Positions 35,167 to 43,638 of a stretch of 64,000 nucleotides of DNA are shown here, piece after piece. The translations under genes and the position numbers were made by a program. Position 1 is the stretch's first letter; every line of letters starts with the position of its first letter. This DNA is from Deltaproteobacteria bacterium. Lineage in GTDB: Bacteria; Desulfobacterota; JADFVX01. The DNA lies in NCBI GenBank assembly GCA_029860075.1, contig JAOUBX010000008.1, positions 1-64,000 of the forward strand. Reading direction: 5' to 3'. A model generated the notes under the pieces. That model searched no databases and was not told the origin of the DNA. It saw nothing but the letters and a program-made list of their open reading frames with translations.

Positions 35167-37220
35167 ATGCACAAACTTACCTTCCTTATTTCCATTATCC
35201 TGATTATTTCTTTTTTCTCATCCAGCCTCTTGGCCGGGGAAAGAGAGCAGCTTATGTATTGGGAACCTGAAGACATCATCATCTCTGCCACCAAACTTAT
35301 CCAGCATCTGCAAGATGCGCCGGCCATAGCCACCGTCATATCCGATAAAGAGATCAGGAACAGGGGCGCCAGGGACCTCCTGGACATCCTCAAAAGCGTC
35401 CCCGGCATTGGCGTGTCAATGGTTACGGGTTATGGCAAGTTCGGTGTCGAATCGAGAGGGATTATAAGCGTCTTCTCTGAAAAAATGCTTCTCATGATTG
35501 ACGGGCACAGGGTAAATGAGTCAATCAGGGGATCGGCCATCTGGCACTTTGGAGACATGGCCGTTGAAAATATCAAAAGGGTCGAAGTTGTCAGAGGTCC
35601 CCTCTTTGCCCTTCACGGCGCCAATGCCTTTGCCGCAATGATCAATGTTGTAACCAAAAACGCAAAGGACATCGATGGCGCGGATTTGAGGATTGGCAGG
35701 GGGAGTTTCGACACAGACCATTACAACCTTATGGCCGGGAAAAAAGGGTCCCGTCTCAAAATAGCCGGCATGGTGGATTATTTCGACACCAATGGCGCAG
35801 AGCTGCATGTGAATAAGGATGCCGCCGGCAGAAGCGGGGAGACGGCTTGCCGTATCAGAAAAACCGATACCTCGCTAAAAGTGACGTACGGAGACCTTAT
35901 GTTCAACGGCCGCTATCTGGAGAGAAAGGGTAATGGGGGTTATGTGGGGCCGCTAAACGTATTAGGCGATAAATCATGGGAAGAAAACAAGCACTTCCTG
36001 GGGGACTTAAAGTACAGCCATCGTTTTTCGAAAGAAATTGCTTTAAAGCTCAAGGGCTATTTCGATCACTTTGAATGGCTGTCCTTTGTTGAAGTATTGC
36101 CGGAAGACCTATCCACCTCATTTCCTGACGGCATGATCGGTATTCCTGAAGTTAAAAACAGAACAACGGGATTGGAGGCGCAGTTCGATTATTCCATTGG
36201 AAAGAATAACCGGCTCACGGCAGGCGCTATCTACGAAAAGATCAGGCAATTCGATGTAAAAGAAAGGTTAAATTTTGATCCGACAGCCGATCCTCCTTCA
36301 CCCTTAGGCTCTCTCCAGGACGTCACCTCAAAATACAACTGGAACCGGAATGTGAGCAGGTATATTTCGGCGCTTTATCTCCAGGATGTGTGGGCGCTCA
36401 CAAGGGAAGTGGAAGCAACTTTTGGCGTCAGGCACGACCGTTACAGCGATTTCGGCAGCACCACCAACCCGCGCTTTGGCCTGGTGTGGCGATATTCGGC
36501 AAACACGATAGCCAAATTTCTCTATGGTGAGGCCTTCAGGGCCCCCAGCTTCTTCGAACTCTATAACGAGAAAACCCCATCCAGAAAGGCAACGCCGACC
36601 TGGATCCTGAGAAGATAAGGACCTTTGAGCTATCACTGGAATCGGGATTTTTTGAAAAATACCAGACCAGGCTAAGCTATTTCCACAGCAGGATAGAGGA
36701 CCTCATAAGAGAGAGAAAGGTGGACTGGCGATATGAAAATCTCGACAAGGCAGAGATCAATGGAATAGAGGCGGAATTGAGGCTTGACTTCAATAAATCT
36801 TCCTACGGCTACCTCAATTACACCTACCAGAACCCGCGAGATAAAAAAAGCGGCTCCAGGCTGCCTGACGTAGCCGCGCAGAAGGGAAACGCCGGATTTA
36901 ACCTGGCCCTGGGCAGGTATATCAACGCTAACGCCAATCTTTTGGTAGTGGGGCCAAGACCAAGGGACAGCCGTGACTGGAGAGAAAAAGTGAGCGGCTA
37001 TAAAGTCGTCGATCTGACCCTCATAGGCAAGAACTTCTTTAAAAACCTTGAAATAAGGGGGTCCCTTTATAACCTCTTTGACGAAAAATATGCCGACCCT
37101 GAAAAGTATACTGCTCCGGAGCAAAGGCGGATGCCGGACGGCATCTTACTTAAGTTACTTGAAGATGATTATCCCCGTGAAGGACGCTCTTTTGTCCTTG
37201 AAGCAAGGTACAGATTTTAG
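35167..37220 (+). pseudogene. Second TonB-dependent receptor, broken by a one-base frameshift
   Basis: This is a close paralogue of the receptor at 29085 (same signal peptide, plug motifs FGVESRGI, LLMIDGHRVNES, RRVEVVRGPLFALHGANAF, and C-terminal RSFVLEARYRF). The frame runs from 35167 to a stop at 36616-36618. Near 36570-36580 one base is missing compared with the intact copy (GAGAAAACCCC versus GATAACAACCCC), so LYNE is followed by a wrong frame. From there the +1 frame continues without a break to 37220. Restoring one base gives about 685 residues. The deletion is next to short A and C runs, so a sequencing error, phase variation or a recent mutation are all possible. Confidence 0.85.
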
Positions 37221-37449
37221 CCTGAATTTGATTGGCCGTGCTTCCCCTTTAAGGCAAACAGCGCTTACGGGGAGAAAGCCTTAAGATCTCCCGCTGCCGG
37301 CAAGACGGCTTTTCAGCATTTTCTTTCTCATTAATATTAGTGTATAGTAATTTATACGTCATTCACTATCGGCGTTCCCTATGTACCGCTTTCGTCATTT
37401 TTTCAATAGAGCGCCGCCTCCGGCGGCCAATCAAACAAAGGAGAACACA

Positions 37450-38661
37450 ATGAAAACCATTCTCTATCTTTTGATAATTACATTACTGGCCGGTTGTGCC
37501 GGCAAAGGCCAGGTTGTTAAAAAGGAAAAAGGGGCGGCGCCTGATTTTGATGCGATGATTGCAAGGGAATCAAAAGGCCTTACCCTGAAAAAGACTGACG
37601 GGGCATTAGGCATTTCGCTTTTTTCTGCCTCACCGGCAAAAACGAAGCTTACAAATAAAGCAAAACCTGTTCAATATGAAGTAAACATTCCTATCGGGGC
37701 CTCCATTGACGCAGATTGCTACCTTACGGAAGAGGCGGCTTTTCCAAGCGTTGTTCTTAAGAGTATTTTTGACAACATCGGCTCGCTCGACACCATAGAG
37801 CAACACAGAATCAAGGAGATCAAATCAGGGGTCCTGCATAATATCCCTTACCTGTACATTGAAGCGGAATATGTAACGAAAGAAAAACATTACGGTATTG
37901 CAAAGATGATCGCATCATCAACAATGGATGTCTCCTTTTACTGCAGCCACGACGAACTCGGTTATAAAGAAACTTTCTTTGATACCATAAAGTCGCTTGC
38001 AAAAAGCAGCTATATGCAGGGCTTTGTGGAGGAGCTTTCTAATTACAGGCAAAAACAGATAGACATTATCTATTTAAACAAAATGTCTGTCGGATATTCG
38101 GAGAGTTACCGCATGGACATCGAAGGTAATAATAAGAGGGACATGACTTTCAGCAGCATACTTATACCGAGAAGCGCCGATGCAGTTTTTACCAATGATT
38201 CCGTTGATTATACGACTTACAACGGCAAATCAGGCCACTTGCTCGAAGGGGAATATTACTCTTACACCAATGACGAAGCGGATCATGAACTGACGCTTAT
38301 GAAAGGGAAAAAAAGGAATTACTCGGTAAAAGGGCTTTTTCAGGGGAAAGAAATCAATGAATCTTTCAAGTCAAAAAAAGACCTCCTTTATTCGGGACAT
38401 ATTATCGATCTTTACATACAGAATAAAACAAAAAAAAGAAAATGGGAATTTACAGAGTATGTTCCCCTCTCGCCCGCCGGCCCCACAACAAGCATAATCA
38501 AACTATTGAAGAAAAAAGGCAAAGACAGCAAGACAATTGAATATTCATTTGCCGGAGCAAAAGCGACGGTAGAACTGGACAAGCAGAGTTATTCCAGGAT
38601 GGATATGAACCTGGGCAATGCCTCCTTCAAAATGGTGAGAGAATATCTGGACATCAAATAA
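37450..38661 (+). CDS. Hypothetical lipoprotein
   Basis: A 403-residue lipoprotein: MKTILYLLIITLLAGCAGKG has lipobox LAGC (Cys16). The ATG at 37450 with AAAGGAGA upstream is used; an upstream ATG at 37381 would place 23 residues before the signal. The body has no cysteine beyond a few, beta-rich stretches (IPYLYIEAEYVTKEKHYGIAK) and many lysines. No family recognised. It is 11 nt upstream of a transglutaminase-like protein, so the two probably act together in the envelope. Confidence 0.7.
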   Translation: MKTILYLLIITLLAGCAGKGQVVKKEKGAAPDFDAMIARESKGLTLKKTDGALGISLFSASPAKTKLTNKAKPVQYEVNIPIGASIDADCYLTEEAAFPSVVLKSIFDNIGSLDTIEQHRIKEIKSGVLHNIPYLYIEAEYVTKEKHYGIAKMIASSTMDVSFYCSHDELGYKETFFDTIKSLAKSSYMQGFVEELSNYRQKQIDIIYLNKMSVGYSESYRMDIEGNNKRDMTFSSILIPRSADAVFTNDSVDYTTYNGKSGHLLEGEYYSYTNDEADHELTLMKGKKRNYSVKGLFQGKEINESFKSKKDLLYSGHIIDLYIQNKTKKRKWEFTEYVPLSPAGPTTSIIKLLKKKGKDSKTIEYSFAGAKATVELDKQSYSRMDMNLGNASFKMVREYLDIK

Positions 38662-38672
38662 AGGGTAATGTC

Positions 38673-39440
38673 ATGACAAAAACGGCTTTACTTGTTTTTT
38701 TCTTCCTCTTTTTTTATCCCCAGGGGACGCTTGCGGCGGAAAAGAAGCTTGTCTTTCTCGGCAATATTGAGTTCACCCCTATTAAGGGATATTCCCCTGA
38801 CGATTTTGAACTCAGGTTATTTATCAAGGAGAAGACAGGACTGCTTAAACATTTGACGGAAGAAAGGTCCTACCATATTATTAACAAAAGTGAATACCTG
38901 GCTATAAAAAGCAGGCACTACTCCTTCCCCGGAAAAACAGGCTACAGCAAGGTTGAACCTTCATTTATTATTGATTTTGACATTGAATTATTTAAGCCCA
39001 TAAGGAACGAGATAATAGAAAAATACGGGAAAAAGCCTGAGCCTGAAGACCTGGTCCGTTATGTAAATCATTATATTAAAGATAAAAACTTCAACAGGGG
39101 CTTTGATATTGCATCCGTCATTGCCAGGAAAAAAGAGGGGGATTGCACAGAGCACGCCATTCTCCTTGTTTCTATCATGAGAATGTTTAAAATTCCGGCC
39201 AAAATGGCCATGGGAATCAAGGTTTTCACTGAAAAAGGCGTTACCCGTGCCTTTGGACATGCCTGGGTCGAGTATATATTTAACGGCAAATGGAAAGGAG
39301 CAGACCCCTCTCTTCTCACTGAAGTGGACCATTCCTACATCCCCATGGGGACGCTTGACAGGGAAGGACTGGACTATGCAATGGGCATGGTCACTCTTTT
39401 TAACAGGATGCCCTATCGCCTTGAAGGATCGGGGATGTAA
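38673..39440 (+). CDS. Exported transglutaminase-like protein
   Basis: A 255-residue protein with a signal peptide (GTLAAE). The transglutaminase/papain-like catalytic triad is visible: Cys158 in KEGDCTEHAIL, His196 in FGHAWVEYIF and Asp211 in KGADPSL. The GDCxEHA and HAWVE patterns are those of bacterial transglutaminase-like proteases or amidases. It is likely periplasmic and may crosslink or cut proteins or peptidoglycan-associated peptides. It is cotranscribed with the lipoprotein upstream and converges with the glycosyltransferase gene only 9 nt away. Confidence 0.85.
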   Translation: MTKTALLVFFFLFFYPQGTLAAEKKLVFLGNIEFTPIKGYSPDDFELRLFIKEKTGLLKHLTEERSYHIINKSEYLAIKSRHYSFPGKTGYSKVEPSFIIDFDIELFKPIRNEIIEKYGKKPEPEDLVRYVNHYIKDKNFNRGFDIASVIARKKEGDCTEHAILLVSIMRMFKIPAKMAMGIKVFTEKGVTRAFGHAWVEYIFNGKWKGADPSLLTEVDHSYIPMGTLDREGLDYAMGMVTLFNRMPYRLEGSGM

Positions 39441-39449
39441 GTTTTGTAC

Positions 39450-40967
39450 TCATTCAAGTCTGTAAATAGTTCCTTCAAAAGACTTGTAGAGGACTTTAAG
39501 TTTCATGTTTTTTAAAAGCTCTTTTTCTACCGGCAGATAGGTTCTCCAGCGGATCACCTTGAAATAGACGAGAACAGCGTTCTCCTTCCCCAGTTCCCTC
39601 ATCACGGCATTCATTTCTTTTATGAAATTAACATTATTTTTCCGCGTCGTCGGGCTGTAAAGGAACGGAATGGAGCGGGCCTGTCTGCCCGTATAGAGGC
39701 TGATAAGATCAGCGCCGTTTGAATAGATGGGGGCTTTTTCGGGGAGGTAGTTAATGAATTTGAAGATATCACTTTTTTGCAATAGTTTAGATGAATAGAG
39801 TCTCCCTCTTCCGTATTTCTCCGCCAGCTCATAAGAGTGCATGAACTGAAAAAGGATGAGTACAATACAAATGAAGGAAGCACTGATCCCGGCCACCTTC
39901 GTTCTTAAGGTCGCCCGGGCAAGCAGTACAAAAGCAATGACTGTAAAAATAAAAAGAGGCGACAGAATCCTGTCGTTCATGGGGATTTGTGCATCGGCGA
40001 GGGAGATGGAAAAAAAGAGAAAAACCAGATAAAGTGGCGCTAAAATCAGTAATATTTTAGGAAAAAGAAGGGCCTCCCTCTTTTCTTCTCCTCTTGGTTT
40101 TTTACTTCCATAAAAGAGCAGTCCCGTAAATATGATGAGCGCTGAAAAGAATAAAATTACAGACAGGGCTGACCGGGGATTGTGTGGCGGCGCCCACCCG
40201 GCAAAGGTATAAAAAGCAGCCTTAACATGTTCCATTGTTGGCGGGTGAAAAACAAGTTCCCTGTTTGTTGCCGAAGCGCCGGCAATTTTATTCCTTAGTA
40301 TCCAGAGAAGAAATGGAAAAAATGAAATGAAGGAAAAGGTAAAAATATCTTTTAGTTTTTCCTTTTTTTCTCCCTTTGAAAAGATCCAGAGGGAAATGAG
40401 GGCGCATAAAATAAAAGGGAGCGCTGCATAACGCGTTAGGAATGCAAGAGAAAAAAGAGCAGCCGGGGCGATTATTGTCCATAGTGCAGGGCTATGGAGA
40501 TGCCTGTAGAGCAAGGCAAAGCCGGGAATAAGCAGCAGGATAAATAATGATTCCGTCATTGCCATGGAGAAGACATTGATTGAAAGAGGGGAGCCAAGAA
40601 TGATAAGGGCGCCCAAAAGGGGCGGCAGCAGCGCCCTTTCCCGATTCATGCTCACCATGGCAAGAAAAAGGGCAAGAATGTTAAGACTAAAGAGAAGGAT
40701 ATGAAGTCCCTTCGCTCCTAACCTGGGATCCATATTGAAAAAACCCGTCACCGACAACAGCAGTGGGTAGAGGGGCGGAAAATGGGTAATGGCATTGCCG
40801 CCGGCATCGACATAACCATTACCCTCGATAATATTTCTTGCCGCATTAATATAGGTAATAGAATCGGGCTGGATGCCCACACCGCTGTCCGTCGCCCGCA
40901 TCATAAGCAGTGTTGAGAGAGTGGCAAGAAGGGCACAAATTAAAATTAATGCGATCTTTTTTTTCAT
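39450..40967 (-). CDS. Membrane glycosyltransferase (PMT/ArnT-like, GT-C fold)
   Basis: A 505-residue integral membrane protein with about ten or more hydrophobic segments. The first periplasmic loop has an acidic motif typical of the GT-C class (IQPDSITYINAARNIIEGNGYV and HFPPLYPLLLSV), where the Asp binds the polyprenyl-phosphate sugar donor. The second loop carries an MTESLFILLL segment, and the C-terminal soluble tail (about 400-505) follows the last helix. It would transfer a sugar from a lipid carrier to lipid A, a glycan or a protein on the periplasmic face. It has no cluster of sugar genes around it, so the acceptor is unknown. Confidence 0.8.
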   Translation of the reverse strand: MKKKIALILICALLATLSTLLMMRATDSGVGIQPDSITYINAARNIIEGNGYVDAGGNAITHFPPLYPLLLSVTGFFNMDPRLGAKGLHILLFSLNILALFLAMVSMNRERALLPPLLGALIILGSPLSINVFSMAMTESLFILLLIPGFALLYRHLHSPALWTIIAPAALFSLAFLTRYAALPFILCALISLWIFSKGEKKEKLKDIFTFSFISFFPFLLWILRNKIAGASATNRELVFHPPTMEHVKAAFYTFAGWAPPHNPRSALSVILFFSALIIFTGLLFYGSKKPRGEEKREALLFPKILLILAPLYLVFLFFSISLADAQIPMNDRILSPLFIFTVIAFVLLARATLRTKVAGISASFICIVLILFQFMHSYELAEKYGRGRLYSSKLLQKSDIFKFINYLPEKAPIYSNGADLISLYTGRQARSIPFLYSPTTRKNNVNFIKEMNAVMRELGKENAVLVYFKVIRWRTYLPVEKELLKNMKLKVLYKSFEGTIYRLE

Positions 40968-40996
40968 AAAAAAGGAAATGGCAGGATAAGTTTATA

Positions 40997-41031
40997 AAAG
41001 CCCCTTCCGGTGATTTACCGGAAGGGGCTTT
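40997..41031 (-). terminator. Terminator of proS
   Basis: AAAGCCCCTTCCGGT and ACCGGAAGGGGCTTT pair perfectly with a 5-nt loop; on the minus strand a short T-run follows. It lies about 170 nt past the proS stop. Confidence 0.8.
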
Positions 41032-41204
41032 GGTTTTTCATTAAGTTGTTCAGGTTTTGCAGCTTGCTTCCGGTTACCCCTCTTTAATTTCCCTTGCCAA
41101 GGGGGGGGTGATCTATAAATATACTACCCTTGACTTTACTCTTTCCTTCCAAAAAAGCAACTATTTTCAGGAGAGTGCGAAACTTGAGCAAGTCATAAGG
41201 GAAA

Positions 41205-42917
41205 TTACTTTGACTCGCTAATAATCTTCATGACCGCATTTCCCGCATCCTTTAGCGGCACATTTTCAGAGTCTTTCTCCGAACGGCGCTTTATTTCGAC
41301 AACTCCCTCCTTTAGGCCCCTGGCTCCTATGGTGAGCCTTATGGGTATTCCAAGAAGATCGGCATCCTTGAACTTTACACCGGGCCGTTCGTCCCTGTCG
41401 TCGAGGAGCACTTCCGCCCCTTTGTCGAGAAGCTCCGTATATAAATCGTGGGCAACCTTTTTTACCTCTTCATCCCTGGGATTAACAGCCGTAATAATCA
41501 CCTGGAAAGGCGCAAGCGGCATGGGCCATTTGATGCCAAAGTTATCGTTGTTCTGTTCTATGGCTGCTGCCGCCGTTCGGCCCACGCCGATACCGTAGCA
41601 GCCCATGATCATCGGTTTTTCTGTGCCGTCGGCATCGAGGAAGGTGGCGCCCATGGCTTCCGAATATTTTGTGCCCAGCTTGAAGATGTGGCCCACCTCG
41701 ATTCCCCTGTGGATCTCAAGTTTGCCGTTACATTTGGGGCATTCATCACCACGAACAACACTTCTAAGATCATAAAACCCTTTGGCTTCAAAATCTTTGA
41801 GATTGACATTTTTAAGATGAACATCTTTCTCATTACCACCGGTAACGAAGTTGTCCATCCCTTCAAGGGCATGATCCGCATAGATTTCAACGTCCTTCAG
41901 TCCAACAGGCCCTGCAAAACCGGAGGGTGCCTTTGTTATCTTTTCAACAGTGGCATTATCAGCCAGTTCCAGATCGTTACAGTTAAGGACATTCTTGAAT
42001 TTTACCTCATTAAGCTCATTATCTCCTCTTACAAGAGCAACAACGGCTTTGCCATCGGCCAGATAGATAAGCGTTTTGACCAGCTTTTTGGCCTTTACTC
42101 CCATAAATCCCGTCACTTCTTCCACTGTTTTCTTTCCGGGAGTGGAAACCTTTTCAATGGTAAGCGCAGCCTCCCTGTCTGCCGGCAGATAGCGCTTGCT
42201 TTTTGCCACAGCCTTCTCAACATTGGCTGCATACTCACAACGGTTGCATGAAGCGACGGCATCTTCGCCGGACTCGGCGAGAACGACAAATTCATGGGAA
42301 AAGTTACCGCCGATTGAGCCTGTGTCGGCCTCGACGGCCCTGAACTTCAGACCGCAGCGCTCAAAGATACGCTTGTAGGTTTTGTACATGTTCATGTACT
42401 CCATCTCGGCGTCCTCTTCCGTCGTATGAAAGGAATAAGCGTCTTTCATAACAAACTCGCGTCCCCTCATGAGCCCGAAGCGCGGTCTTACTTCATCTCT
42501 GAACTTGGTCTGGATCTGGTAGATATTCATGGGGAGAGAACGGTAGGACCTCACTTCGTTGCCGACAAGCTCGGTAATCACCTCTTCATGGGTTGGCCCC
42601 AGGCAGAAATCCCTTTCATGGCGGTCTTTAATACGAAGGAGTTCCTTGCCATAAAAATTCCACCTGCCGCTCTTTTGCCAGAGTTCGGACGGCGTTACCA
42701 CCGGCATGAGAACCTCCTGGGCGCCTGCCCTCGTCATCTCTTCCCTCACTATATTTTCCACCTTTTTCAACACCTTGAAACCAAGCGGCAAATAAGTATA
42801 AATACCGGCAGCCACCTTTCTTATATAGCCGCCTCTGAGCATCAGCTTATGACTGATGACTTCAGCATCGGATGGTGTTTCCCTCAAGGTAGGGATAAAG
42901 CTTTGTGAATATTTCAT
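41205..42917 (-). CDS. proS: Prolyl-tRNA synthetase
   Basis: Class II aminoacyl-tRNA synthetase that charges tRNA-Pro with proline. The 570 residues match the bacterial type with an inserted editing domain. Motif 1 is around GIYTYLPLGFKVLKKVENIVREEM, motif 2 around TKFRDEVRPRFGLMRGREFVMKD, motif 3 GCYGIGVGRTAAAAIEQN, with the editing insert (about 200-390) between motifs 2 and 3 and a C-terminal anticodon-binding domain (DLYTELLDKGAEVLLDDRDERPGVKF). GGAGG lies 8 nt before the ATG. It stands alone with its own terminator. Confidence 0.97.
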   Translation of the reverse strand: MKYSQSFIPTLRETPSDAEVISHKLMLRGGYIRKVAAGIYTYLPLGFKVLKKVENIVREEMTRAGAQEVLMPVVTPSELWQKSGRWNFYGKELLRIKDRHERDFCLGPTHEEVITELVGNEVRSYRSLPMNIYQIQTKFRDEVRPRFGLMRGREFVMKDAYSFHTTEEDAEMEYMNMYKTYKRIFERCGLKFRAVEADTGSIGGNFSHEFVVLAESGEDAVASCNRCEYAANVEKAVAKSKRYLPADREAALTIEKVSTPGKKTVEEVTGFMGVKAKKLVKTLIYLADGKAVVALVRGDNELNEVKFKNVLNCNDLELADNATVEKITKAPSGFAGPVGLKDVEIYADHALEGMDNFVTGGNEKDVHLKNVNLKDFEAKGFYDLRSVVRGDECPKCNGKLEIHRGIEVGHIFKLGTKYSEAMGATFLDADGTEKPMIMGCYGIGVGRTAAAAIEQNNDNFGIKWPMPLAPFQVIITAVNPRDEEVKKVAHDLYTELLDKGAEVLLDDRDERPGVKFKDADLLGIPIRLTIGARGLKEGVVEIKRRSEKDSENVPLKDAGNAVMKIISESK

Positions 42918-43195
42918 GTAAAATTCCTCCGCATTCTTAAACCCGGCAACGGCAGTTGGCCATGAATTTATAGCGCAACGGCTGTTTCCAGATTGAAGTG
43001 GACAATTCTATTTTAGCTCTCCCCCAGAGTCAAACAAAAAGGGGTAAGTAGTAACAAGAAAAAATGCATTCCAGCAATATATGACGCAAAAAAAGCAAAA
43101 TCCGTCGCGTAAAAAGGGCTTCCACCTGTTACCTTTTATTTAACTGAAACTTTAATTTTAAAATAAAATCTAAGAAGAAAAGGGGGGATATAAAA

Positions 43196-43375
43196 ATGAA
43201 AAAAGAAAAGAATGCGTCGAAAATGATCAGGTGCAAGCACTGCGGCGGCCCCATGAGACTTTATAGAGACGGCATCAACTGTCTCATGTGCGGCAGAACA
43301 CTGGAACACAGCTGTGAAAGGTGCAAGTTTACTGATGATGAGAGGGAGGCAGTGACAAAGAAACAGGTTGCCTGA
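43196..43375 (+). CDS. Small zinc-ribbon protein
   Basis: A 59-residue basic protein with a CKHCGG...CLMCGR pair spaced like a zinc ribbon, followed by CERC, giving up to six metal-ligand cysteines. AAGGGGGG lies 7 nt before the ATG. Small proteins of this type often bind RNA or other proteins; the role here is unknown. It sits alone between proS and the large kinase. Confidence 0.6.
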   Translation: MKKEKNASKMIRCKHCGGPMRLYRDGINCLMCGRTLEHSCERCKFTDDEREAVTKKQVA

Positions 43376-43486
43376 AAGAAAAATTTCTTACCCTTTTCCC
43401 ACACTGCCGGGGCAAAGCAATAAGCGCCCCTTCCCGTAAAGCGGCCGGGGCCCGGCAACCCTGCATGAGCAATAGATGATGCCCTT

Positions 43487-43516
43487 TTAACCATTTACCT
43501 TTCCCTGTGCTATACT
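43487..43516 (+). promoter_or_regulatory. Extended -10 promoter of the large kinase gene
   Basis: TTAACC, 18 nt, and TATACT preceded by TGC form an extended -10 promoter about 120 nt before the kinase start. Confidence 0.45.
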
Positions 43517-43638
43517 TTATTTAAGGGGTAGCACATCGTGGTCTGCGCTTTTTAGCCTTCCCGCATGATTCAACATTAAAAAGAATATTTTTCAGTCTGC
43601 CTCAAAATGATCATTGAGCCTGACGATGGGGGAAAAGG

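Noticed and set aside
41085-41115. G-rich string near the proS terminator as a possible third MITE copy
   Set aside because: Only the short CCCTTGCCAAGGGG part is similar; no terminal inverted repeats or shared tail.
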